A DNA stretch of 11,881 bases from DRTC01 sp964521025. GTDB taxonomy: Bacteria > Cloacimonadota > Cloacimonadia > Cloacimonadales > TCS61. The notes under the pieces are model-generated. The model saw only the letters and a program-made list of their open reading frames with translations, was not told the origin of the DNA and searched no databases. The position numbers and the translations under genes were made by a program. The DNA lies in assembly GCA_964521025.1 (NCBI GenBank), contig CAZFPK010000082.1:1-11881 (forward strand), in the 5' to 3' direction. Shown here piece after piece: positions 1 through 6,034 of this stretch (within the stretch, counting starts at the first letter, position 1; each line of letters starts with the position of its first letter).

Positions 1-300
1 CATAACATACGTATGCCACGAATTTACAAAAGTTCGGGAAACTAACTATAGATATTGAAAAAGTTCGTAATTTCCCAAGATTTTAGTTCGTAATAACTCC
101 AAACATTTTCTTCTTTTTTATAAACAAGATTTTTGTCCATCAAAAGACTTCCGGAGCAATATCAGAAGTTAAATACAAACTCCGGCAGTTTCCAAATGAT
201 AGGGAGTCAATTTCCTATCTCCTTCTTATCGGGGCGAAGTGTAGAAAATATCGATATCCCTTTTCCCTGATCCTATTTCCTATCTCCTGCTTGTCCGGGC
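1..300. other. Gene-free left edge with short repeats
   Basis: No convincing coding region was found here on either strand. The left part is AT-rich, and the 10-mer AGTTCGTAAT occurs twice (62-71 and 85-94). The right part holds two copies of a degenerate 30-40 bp direct repeat, listed separately, the second of which runs into the 3' end of iorB. No clear terminator follows iorB. The gene beyond the left edge is not visible. Confidence 0.7.
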
Positions 301-314
301 TCAGCGCAGCGAAG
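210..314. repeat. Two degenerate direct repeats overlapping the 3' end of iorB
   Basis: Copy 1 (210-239) and copy 2 (275-314) both begin with ATTTCCTATCTCCT. They then share CTT, TC, GGG and GCGAAG with small differences, and copy 2 carries about nine extra bases (CTCAGCGCA) before the final GCGAAG. Copy 2 is bracketed by the 8-bp direct repeat CCTGATCC at 266-273 and 315-322, as a small insertion with a target duplication would be. The iorB stop codon (301-303, complement) lies inside copy 2, so the last few IorB residues are encoded by repeat sequence. Reading this as a small mobile repeat is inference. Confidence 0.5.
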
Positions 315-891
315 CCTGATCCCTTGAAATCTCTCTTCCGGCCCTGATTGCTTCAAGATTGGAATTCACAACTTTCTCACCTTTCTTTCCAAAAATAGTT
401 TTTACTCCTTCCTCCAGTTTCTCAAAAGGAAGTTCCAGGAAAGCAGAACCAGCACCGAGCATTACCATATTCATCGAACGCGGAGAACCGATATCTTTTG
501 CTATTTTATCGGCATCGAAAGCAATCTGTTTGGGAAGTGTATTTATTTCAAGCAGCATATCTTCATATTCGGGATAATCGGGGATGTTCAAATAGGGTTT
601 TGTATTCGTGATCAACCAGCCTTCTTCCGCAAGATAAGGTAAATATCGTAAGGCTTCCATCGGCTCAACGGAAAGAATCAGATCCGCTCTTCCTTCGGGA
701 ATAAGATCGGAACGGATCGGTTGATCGGAAATCCGTAAATGAGATTGCACATCTCCCCCGCGCTGACTCATCCCGTGAACTTCCGCCTGCTTCAAATGCA
801 GTCCGTTTTCAAGCGCAGCAGAACCGATTATCGCCGCGATCGATAAGATGCCCTGCCCTCCGACTCCTGCGAGAATTATATCTTTTTTCAT
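301..891 (-). CDS. iorB: Indolepyruvate:ferredoxin oxidoreductase, beta subunit
   Basis: This 196-residue protein is the pyruvate-ferredoxin-oxidoreductase gamma-type subunit that pairs with IorA. The complex oxidatively decarboxylates aryl pyruvates (from Trp, Tyr, Phe) to aryl-acetyl-CoA in the cytoplasm and reduces ferredoxin. Residues 1-20 contain the family signature GVGGQGILS. This is followed by the conserved stretch EVHGMSQRGGDVQSHLR (about 38-54) and SVEPMEALRYLPYL (about 74-87). The length is normal for the family. The ATG at 889-891 is preceded by GGAG a few bases upstream (complement), which supports the start. The gene lies 324 bp downstream of iorA on the same strand, an unusually long gap for this pair. 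Its C-terminal residues (ending ASLR) fall inside an intergenic repeat, so the natural end may have been altered. The family assignment is firm; the substrate range is inferred from the family. Confidence 0.93.
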   Translation of the reverse strand: MKKDIILAGVGGQGILSIAAIIGSAALENGLHLKQAEVHGMSQRGGDVQSHLRISDQPIRSDLIPEGRADLILSVEPMEALRYLPYLAEEGWLITNTKPYLNIPDYPEYEDMLLEINTLPKQIAFDADKIAKDIGSPRSMNMVMLGAGSAFLELPFEKLEEGVKTIFGKKGEKVVNSNLEAIRAGREISRDQASLR

Positions 892-995
892 CTTTGCTCC
901 TTTTTTTTAAAGCGAATAAAATTAACAAAACCAACAAAAGATAATATTTTAACTATTTATGAGTCCTCTCTAAAAATCTTATTATTGAAAAATGA

Positions 996-1011
996 AACTG
1001 TTGAAACAGTT
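996..1011. repeat. Perfect palindrome AACTGTT-GA-AACAGTT
   Basis: The arms are 7 bp (996-1002 and 1005-1011) with a two-base GA loop. T-rich stretches follow on both sides, so weak terminator activity is possible. It resembles the 1040-1055 and 8228-8247 palindromes in arm length and two-base loop, which suggests a REP-like family rather than a dedicated terminator. Confidence 0.6.
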
Positions 1012-1039
1012 AATATGTTTTCTTTTTTCATTTACCACC

Positions 1040-1055
1040 AACCGATTCATCGGTT
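1040..1055. repeat. Perfect palindrome AACCGAT-TC-ATCGGTT
   Basis: The arms are 7 bp (1040-1046 and 1049-1055). Read on the minus strand, the centre is ATGAAT, the same centre as the palindrome at 8228-8247. It sits 28 bp from the 996-1011 palindrome, so the two form a bipartite unit. Paired hairpins of this type are known from REP elements moved by RAYT (TnpA_REP) proteins. No such gene is in the window, so that link is inference. Confidence 0.6.
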
Positions 1056-1165
1056 TCAAATTAATTAATTAATTTTCTGACATATCACTAATCATTACCT
1101 TTTTAGAATAAATTCATTCCTTAATATCCTTTATTTTCTCGTTTATTAAATCAGGTATTCCTTTC

Positions 1166-1209
1166 TTGTTCGTTTTGTTAATTGTATAATCTCCGTTGTT
1201 CGTTTTGTT
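1166..1209. repeat. 14-bp direct repeat TTGTTCGTTTTGTT
   Basis: There are two identical copies at 1166-1179 and 1196-1209 with a 30-bp period, just downstream of the iorA stop. There are only two units and no palindromic structure, so no function is suggested. Confidence 0.5.
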
Positions 1210-1215
1210 CGCTGT

Positions 1216-2805
1216 TCATTTCTTCTTCTTCTTTCCATAAACATGAATGCAAGGTCTTCTCGGAATCACCACCGAAACTCCATTATAAGCAATTTCTTCC
1301 AGGAAAACTTTCACATTTTCCTCATGATACCTTGAGAGAGGATTTATAACTCTGATGTGTTCCTTTTCGACTCCGATCCCGGTACAGATTTCCTCTATCC
1401 TGCCGTTGACCTGTGAATCCTGCATTCCTGTCATCGCGGTGATGTCATTATCCATAATAATAACCACGATATTTGATTTGGAGATAACAGCATCGAGAAG
1501 CGGAGTCATACCCGAATGACCGAATGTCGAATCTCCAATAGCTGCGATAGATGGAAACAATCCGGCATCTGCTGCCCCAACAGCCATAGAAACCGAAGCT
1601 CCCATATCGACACAAGTATCGATGGCATGATAAGGAGGAAGAAATCCGAGTGTATAACATCCGATATCTGAAAAAACATGTCCTTTGCCGTATTCTTTCA
1701 TTGCTTCATTCAGAGCCTTGTAAGTATCGATATGAGGACAACCTGTGCATAATGCAGGCGGTCGTTTGGCTACGAGTTCCGGGATTTTCCTTCCGGGAAG
1801 TTCCGGTAATCCTAATGCATTCCTGACTTTTGCCGGGTTTAATTCTCCGTCCCGCTGCATAGTTCCATCCAATCTGCCGTGAACTTTTAGATTGTTTGCA
1901 GGAAAACCCTTCAGCATTTCCTCGACCAAAGGCATTCCTTCTTCCAATATTAGAATTTCATCGCATTCGTGAGTAATTTTTCCCACCATTTTTTCCGGAA
2001 GCGGATAATGGCTGATCTTCAGAACAGGATAAGGACATTCTTCATTAACAAAATTTTCCATCAAATAATTAAAAGCCAGACCGCAGGCAATTATTCCCAG
2101 ACTTTTATCTTTCCCTGCAAAATATTTATTATACGGAGATTTTTCCGCTTCTTTTTCGAGTTCATTTTGAATGGAGAGAAGGTGTTTATAATTTACCCTG
2201 GCAAAAGCAGGTAAGAGCATAAACTGGTTGGGATTCTCCGGTAAGTGCTGTTCATTCTCCGCAAGAACATCTTTTCTCTGAATCCCGGATCGGGAATGAG
2301 CGAGCCTGGTTGTTATTCTCATCAAAACAGGAAGATGATATTTTTCCGAAATTTCAAAAGCAAGATACGGCATATCATACGCTTCCTGCTGATCCGAAGG
2401 TTCGAGTACCGGCATCATGGCAAATTTCCCGTAAAACCTGGAATCCTGTTCATTCTGAGATGAATGCATGGACGGGTCATCCGCAACTGCGACAATAATT
2501 CCTCCGTTTGCTCCGGTCAATGCAGAATTCATATATGCATCGGCTGCTACATTCAAGCCGACATGCTTCATAGTTACGATCGCTCTTTTGCCGGCATAAG
2601 ACATGCCGAGGGCTTCTTCCATTGCTGTTTTTTCATTTGCCGACCAGGTGCGGTGAACATTTCGTGCGCTGGCTTCCGGATTTCGCTGGATATATTCGAT
2701 TATTTCCGTGGATGGAGTTCCGGGATATCCATAAGCTCCGGACAATCCTGCATCCAGAGCACCTTGCCCGATCGCTTCATCGCCGAGGAGAAGTAATTTC
2801 TTCAT
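1216..2805 (-). CDS. iorA: Indolepyruvate:ferredoxin oxidoreductase, alpha subunit, lacking the C-terminal ferredoxin domain
   Basis: This is the thiamine-pyrophosphate-containing catalytic subunit (529 residues from the chosen start), working with IorB on aryl pyruvates. Visible motifs are GYPGTPSTE (26-34) of the pyrimidine-binding domain, CTGCPH (353-358), and the TPP/Mg signature GDSTFGHSG (424-432) followed by DNDITAMTG (452-460). Family members usually carry a further C-terminal domain with two [4Fe-4S] clusters. Here the protein stops after a VVIPRRPC segment and a lysine tail encoded by AAG repeats, with no CxxCxxC motif. The start is the ATG at 2803-2805, because AAGGAG lies at 2812-2817 (complement). 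An upstream in-frame ATG (2850) would add 15 residues partly encoded by the adjacent MITE-like element and is rejected. The methyltransferase gene lies upstream on the same strand. Confidence 0.93.
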   Translation of the reverse strand: MKKLLLLGDEAIGQGALDAGLSGAYGYPGTPSTEIIEYIQRNPEASARNVHRTWSANEKTAMEEALGMSYAGKRAIVTMKHVGLNVAADAYMNSALTGANGGIIVAVADDPSMHSSQNEQDSRFYGKFAMMPVLEPSDQQEAYDMPYLAFEISEKYHLPVLMRITTRLAHSRSGIQRKDVLAENEQHLPENPNQFMLLPAFARVNYKHLLSIQNELEKEAEKSPYNKYFAGKDKSLGIIACGLAFNYLMENFVNEECPYPVLKISHYPLPEKMVGKITHECDEILILEEGMPLVEEMLKGFPANNLKVHGRLDGTMQRDGELNPAKVRNALGLPELPGRKIPELVAKRPPALCTGCPHIDTYKALNEAMKEYGKGHVFSDIGCYTLGFLPPYHAIDTCVDMGASVSMAVGAADAGLFPSIAAIGDSTFGHSGMTPLLDAVISKSNIVVIIMDNDITAMTGMQDSQVNGRIEEICTGIGVEKEHIRVINPLSRYHEENVKVFLEEIAYNGVSVVIPRRPCIHVYGKKKKK

Positions 2806-2810
2806 TGTTT

Positions 2811-2817
2811 GCTCCTT
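2811..2817 (-). promoter_or_regulatory. Ribosome binding site deciding the iorA start
   Basis: AAGGAGC (complement) lies five bases before the ATG at 2803-2805. The same leader word AAGGAGCAAA precedes iorB. It supports the internal ATG over the longer reading frame beginning at 2850. The site lies just outside the MITE-like element (2831-3005) and its left direct repeat (2822-2830). Confidence 0.75.
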
Positions 2818-2821
2818 ATTT

Positions 2822-3014
2822 TTATTATTTAAGGGTTCTGCATAATTCAATTTCTAACTCACCCTCGGTCCCTCTCTCCAAAGAGAGGGATGACTTATGT
2901 TTCCCCTTCTCTTTGCAAGAGAAGGGATTAGGGGTTGAGTTAAGTAATTGGAATTTCAGATATTTTAACATAATTCTCAAAAATACCCAATTATGCAGAA
3001 CTCTTTTATTATTT
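2822..3014. mobile_element. 175-bp MITE-like element with 17-bp terminal inverted repeats and 9-bp target duplication
   Basis: The element spans 2831-3005. The left end AAGGGTTCTGCATAATT (2831-2847) and the reverse complement of the right end (2989-3005) match at 16 of 17 positions. The 9-mer TTATTATTT lies directly outside both ends (2822-2830 and 3006-3014), as a target-site duplication would. The element has no coding capacity and holds a nested cloverleaf-like palindrome (2856-2941). Terminal inverted repeats plus a duplication in a short non-coding element fit a miniature transposable element that depends on a transposase elsewhere. The duplicated sequence is AT-rich, so chance contributes somewhat. 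It lies between the methyltransferase gene and iorA, 25 bp before the iorA start codon. Confidence 0.65.
2856..2941. repeat. Cloverleaf-like nested palindrome inside the MITE-like element
   Basis: The outer arms AACTCACCC (2856-2864) and GGGGTTGAGTT (2931-2941) pair imperfectly. Inside are two perfect hairpins. One has stem TCCCTCTCT (2869-2877) with AGAGAGGGA (2882-2890) and loop CCAA. The other has stem CCCTTCTCTT (2904-2913) with AAGAGAAGGG (2917-2926) and loop TGC. The purine/pyrimidine-strand asymmetry and two-armed fold would form a stable structure as DNA or RNA. Its role is unknown. Confidence 0.7.
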
Positions 3015-3028
3015 GAATTTCAAGGTTC

Positions 3029-3065
3029 TAAAACCTTCAAGATTTGACAGACCTTGAAGGTTTTA
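3029..3065 (-). terminator. 13-bp palindrome after the methyltransferase, possible terminator
   Basis: The arms TAAAACCTTCAAG (3029-3041) and CTTGAAGGTTTTA (3053-3065) are perfectly complementary with an 11-base loop. A third partial arm (CAAGGTT, 3021-3027) could pair alternatively with AACCTT at 3032-3037. The palindrome begins two bases beyond the stop codon of the minus-strand methyltransferase gene (3068-3070). Read on that strand the stem ends in TTTT, so it could terminate that transcript, although the U tract is short. The alternating word AACCTTCAAG may equally be a dispersed intergenic repeat. Confidence 0.5.
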
Positions 3066-3067
3066 AA

Positions 3068-3841
3068 TTATTTTACATTTATTCTATATCGATCTTTATC
3101 CAACCTTTCTTTGGCAAAATCGAAATATTCTTTCACGATTTCAAACCCGATGAATTTCCTTTTTAGCATTTTGGAAACAACTGCTGTTTGTCCTGATCCC
3201 AAAAAAGGATCGAGAATTATATCATCCTCTTCGCTGGAATATAAGAGTATTTTTTTGATGATCTCCGCAGGTAATTTGGTCGGTGTTTTTGCATCTCCGT
3301 TCCAATATTCACGATTGATGACCCAGACATCTTCTTTATCCCGGTAATGCAGACTCCTTCCGTTCTTATCTTTTTGTCCTTTATCAAACCTGGTATAAGG
3401 AAAGAATTTCCTGTTCTTATCATTTTTGCATACATAAAGACAATGATAATGCGAAGTTACAAATTTTCTCCGGGTAACGACACCGAACTGGTATTTCCAG
3501 ATAATATGATTGATGGTAATAAAACCGAGTTCATCGAGAGCATTTAAAATATCCTTGAGATTTGTCCAACCTGAAAAAACATACATACATCCATTGTCCT
3601 TTAAAACTCTATAAGACTGCTTCATCCAATTTAATGTAAAATTATAATATCGATCACGGCTGATTTCGTTGTAACCGGTTATGACTCTCGAAGATTTTCT
3701 GTTATAATTACTGCGTACAGCTTTAAAATCGATGGCAAAAGGAGGATCGGTAACGATCAGGTCGATAGAATTGCCGGATATGAATTTCATTCCTTTTATA
3801 CAATCTATATTATAAATACAATTAAGCCGGATATCGCTCAT
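3068..3841 (-). CDS. Solitary beta-class DNA amino-methyltransferase
   Basis: This 257-residue S-adenosylmethionine-dependent DNA methyltransferase is predicted to methylate an exocyclic amino group (N6-adenine or N4-cytosine) at a specific site. The catalytic motif IV is DPPF (32-35), preceded by NSIDLIVT. The SAM-binding motif I is DPFLGSG (211-217), near the C-terminus. Motif IV before motif I is the beta-class order seen in HinfI/RsrI/MboII-type enzymes. The middle region (about 110-180), rich in aromatic and basic residues, would hold target recognition. DPPF instead of DPPY is a tolerated variant. AAGGGG at 3847-3852 (complement) supports the ATG at 3839-3841. No endonuclease gene lies beside it: downstream is a palindrome and a MITE-like element, and upstream is tilS in divergent orientation. 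It is therefore a solitary enzyme or the remnant of a restriction-modification system. The target site cannot be read from the sequence. Confidence 0.88.
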   Translation of the reverse strand: MSDIRLNCIYNIDCIKGMKFISGNSIDLIVTDPPFAIDFKAVRSNYNRKSSRVITGYNEISRDRYYNFTLNWMKQSYRVLKDNGCMYVFSGWTNLKDILNALDELGFITINHIIWKYQFGVVTRRKFVTSHYHCLYVCKNDKNRKFFPYTRFDKGQKDKNGRSLHYRDKEDVWVINREYWNGDAKTPTKLPAEIIKKILLYSSEEDDIILDPFLGSGQTAVVSKMLKRKFIGFEIVKEYFDFAKERLDKDRYRINVK

Positions 3842-4046
3842 TCAAACCCCTTATAATATTCAAAAAAAAATGCATATTGTTTTCTTACAAGCTTTTTATT
3901 TGACACCTACTAACTTATTTCAAAACTTGCTTTTGCTGAAATCTTGTGATTTTATGCCTCTTGATCCTGTGTGTTCAAGAACAAAGGAAAAATGTGATCT
4001 TAGGTTTTTATAAAACTTGAAATCCGGAGATAAAGGATGTTTTTTT
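3842..4046. promoter_or_regulatory. Divergent intergenic region between methyltransferase and tilS
   Basis: This 205-bp AT-rich spacer must hold the promoters for both directions if tilS heads its operon. A TTGACA occurs at 3900-3905, but no matching -10 box lies at normal spacing. TATAAA-like sequence at about 4009-4014 lacks a -35 partner. I therefore do not assign specific promoters. AAAGGA at 4032-4037 is the probable tilS ribosome binding site. Confidence 0.4.
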
Positions 4047-5480
4047 ATGAATTCAAATTTTAACTTTATTGAGAAATTTGAACGATTTTCTATCTGGAAT
4101 AAGTTATTCAATAGAGGAGATAAAATACTCGTAGGTTTTTCCGGAGGTTCTGATTCGACAGCACTGCTCCATGTTCTCTGGCATTTGAGGTCGAAATATA
4201 AACTAACCATTTTAGCTGCGCATATTAATTATAACCTGAGAGGTAATGATTCGCTTGCAGATGAAGAATTCGTTAAGGATTTCTGTTTCCAAAGAAATAT
4301 TTCCGTTGTTGTTAAAAACGCAAAAATAAAGAAGAAAAAAAGCCTGGAATTGCAGGCAAGAAATATCAGGTTCAAGCAATTCAGCAACCTGGCAAAACTT
4401 TACAAATTAAATAAAATAGCACTCGGTCATAACAAAAATGATCAAGCGGAAACAGTTATGTTCAGGCTTTTGCGAGGTTCGGGTTATACCGGTTTGAAAG
4501 GAATTGTTCCGATAAAAGAAAAACTTATTCATCCATTACTTCCTTTCACTAAAGATGAGATCAAACAATATTTAGAAAATGAAAAAATAGAGTGGAGGGA
4601 AGATCGATCCAACAAAAATAATACTTTCAGCAGGAACAAGATCCGCAATGAATTGATTCCCTGGCTCTCGGAAAATATGAATCCAAAAGTAACGGACAAA
4701 CTCTATCAGACAGCAATGATCTTTAATGAAACAGACGAAATCCTCAGAGACAGGGCAAAAAGAAAACTGCACAAAGCCTTGATCAAACACTCCAAAGATG
4801 AATATAAACTATCCTTGAAAGAGATAAAAAATACTCGACCGATCATCAGATATTATTTATACAGAGAAATTTATCAACAATTAAGTAATTCCGAAAATGA
4901 TTTCTTTCAGAATAATTTTCTTGAAATTGAAAAAATAATCGATGCCAAAGGTAGCAAAAAGATCAAATTACCGTATAAAATAGATGTTCTCAAGGAATAT
5001 TACGAACTTACTTTTTATAATACATCCGGGAGGAAAAAAATAGATATCAAAAATAAAAAGGAAATTTCCTCGTTACGCAACCGGATGACCTTTGAAGACT
5101 TTCGCATCATTATGAAAAAACTGAAAAAATTACCGCATAAACGCTATCTTTTCGAAGATAAAAACACGGTTTATCTCGATTATGATAAGACTTCATTCCC
5201 GTTATTTATCCGTCATCGCTCGCCGGGTGATAAGTTCTTTCCTCTGGGAATGGAACATCCAAAAAAGATCAAAGATTTTTTCATTGACGAAAAAATACCT
5301 AAATTCGACAGGGATAAAATATTGATTTTCTGTGATCGGGAAAAGATCATCTGGGTTGCTGGTTTGAGAATCGATAACCGGGTTGCTCTCTCAGAAAAAA
5401 CAGGAAATATATTAATGATCAGGATCGAAAAAATGTCTTTGCAGAAAGCAAGACGCGCCGAAAGAATAAAAGATGAATAA
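4047..5480 (+). CDS. tilS: tRNA(Ile)-lysidine synthetase
   Basis: This ATP-dependent enzyme attaches lysine to C34 of tRNA-Ile(CAU), changing its reading from AUG to AUA and its charging from Met to Ile. It is essential in most bacteria. The 477-residue protein begins with the PP-loop ATPase domain, with SGGSDS at residues 32-37 after ILVGF. The conserved HINYNLRG and LGHNKNDQAETVMFRLLRGSG segments follow, then the middle TilS domain. The C-terminal TilS domain contains RHRSPGDKFFPLGM and the WVAGLRIDNRVAL end. I chose the ATG at 4047, preceded by AAAGGA, over a TTG at 4017 that would add ten residues and has poorer spacing. It is the first gene of the plus-strand operon, and hpt starts 17 bp after it. 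The tilS-hpt-ftsH order is conserved across many bacteria. Confidence 0.96.
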   Translation: MNSNFNFIEKFERFSIWNKLFNRGDKILVGFSGGSDSTALLHVLWHLRSKYKLTILAAHINYNLRGNDSLADEEFVKDFCFQRNISVVVKNAKIKKKKSLELQARNIRFKQFSNLAKLYKLNKIALGHNKNDQAETVMFRLLRGSGYTGLKGIVPIKEKLIHPLLPFTKDEIKQYLENEKIEWREDRSNKNNTFSRNKIRNELIPWLSENMNPKVTDKLYQTAMIFNETDEILRDRAKRKLHKALIKHSKDEYKLSLKEIKNTRPIIRYYLYREIYQQLSNSENDFFQNNFLEIEKIIDAKGSKKIKLPYKIDVLKEYYELTFYNTSGRKKIDIKNKKEISSLRNRMTFEDFRIIMKKLKKLPHKRYLFEDKNTVYLDYDKTSFPLFIRHRSPGDKFFPLGMEHPKKIKDFFIDEKIPKFDRDKILIFCDREKIIWVAGLRIDNRVALSEKTGNILMIRIEKMSLQKARRAERIKDE

Positions 5481-5497
5481 GGAAATCCAATAAAATT

Positions 5498-6034
5498 ATG
5501 AAAAAAGACCTTCAAAAAATTTTATTCGATGAAGAAACTCTTCATCATAAAATAAAAGAACTCGGGAAAAAAATTACCCGCGATTATTCCAGGAAAAATC
5601 CTGTCATGATCTGCATTCTCAGAGGTGCGGTTATCTTTCTTTCCGATTTGATCAAAAATATCGAAGAACCGGTCGAGATCGATTTCCTTTCCTTATCGAG
5701 TTACGGAGACAGCACGCGTTCATCCGGGATCGTCAGGATCAGGAAAGATATCGACACAAATATCCAAAACCGGCATGTGATCGTTGTCGAAGACATTGTG
5801 GATAGCGGTCTGACCTTGCAGTATATTCATGATTATTTGATGAAGCACAAACCTGTTTCCGTCAAAACCTGCGTTCTTCTCGATAAACCCGGAGCACATG
5901 AGATCGAGATAAAATTAGATTATGTCGGTTTTGAAGTCGGAAATGAATTTGTAGTTGGATACGGATTGGATTATGCTGAAAAATATCGCAATTTACCATA
6001 TATTGGAATTTTAAAGAAGGAGAAATATTCATAA
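5498..6034 (+). CDS. hpt: Hypoxanthine phosphoribosyltransferase
   Basis: This 178-residue type I phosphoribosyltransferase salvages hypoxanthine (and often guanine) with PRPP to give IMP or GMP. The PRPP-binding motif VEDIVDSG sits at residues 97-104 and is followed by TL, as in Hpt. The N-terminal region has LRGAVIFLSDL (41-51), and the conserved flexible-loop SSYGDST lies at about 67-73. The length is typical for bacterial Hpt. It starts 17 bp after tilS, and its TAA stop overlaps the ftsH ATG by one base (TAATG), so the two are translationally coupled. Confidence 0.95.
   Translation: MKKDLQKILFDEETLHHKIKELGKKITRDYSRKNPVMICILRGAVIFLSDLIKNIEEPVEIDFLSLSSYGDSTRSSGIVRIRKDIDTNIQNRHVIVVEDIVDSGLTLQYIHDYLMKHKPVSVKTCVLLDKPGAHEIEIKLDYVGFEVGNEFVVGYGLDYAEKYRNLPYIGILKKEKYS

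Larger units (their letters stand above)
892..1215. other. Spacer between iorA and iorB with two hairpins
   Basis: This 324-bp AT-rich gap separates two genes that are usually adjacent. It has no supported gene. It contains two perfect 7-bp-stem palindromes with two-base loops (996-1011 and 1040-1055), a TTAATTAATTAATT run (1061-1074), and a 14-bp direct repeat (1166-1179, 1196-1209). In frame past the iorA stop there are 33 sense codons before the next stop at 1114-1116 (complement). They contain no cysteine, so they are not a displaced ferredoxin domain. Confidence 0.7.

Noticed and set aside
1114..1215. 33 in-frame sense codons after the iorA stop, possibly a readthrough extension
   Set aside because: The peptide is Asn/Lys-rich with no cysteine or known motif and includes a direct repeat. 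Chance openness in AT-rich DNA explains it.
2806..2850. Longer IorA starting at 2850
   Set aside because: The ATG at 2803-2805 has a good ribosome binding site and aligns with the family N-terminus. The extra 15 residues come partly from the MITE-like element.
2622..3047. Plus-strand open frame of 141 codons across the iorA start and the MITE-like element
   Set aside because: It runs antisense to iorA and through palindromic repeats, and its translation is low-complexity and unlike any protein family.
3900..3905. TTGACA as a -35 promoter box for tilS
   Set aside because: No reasonable -10 sequence lies 16-18 bp downstream, so a promoter cannot be supported from this word alone.
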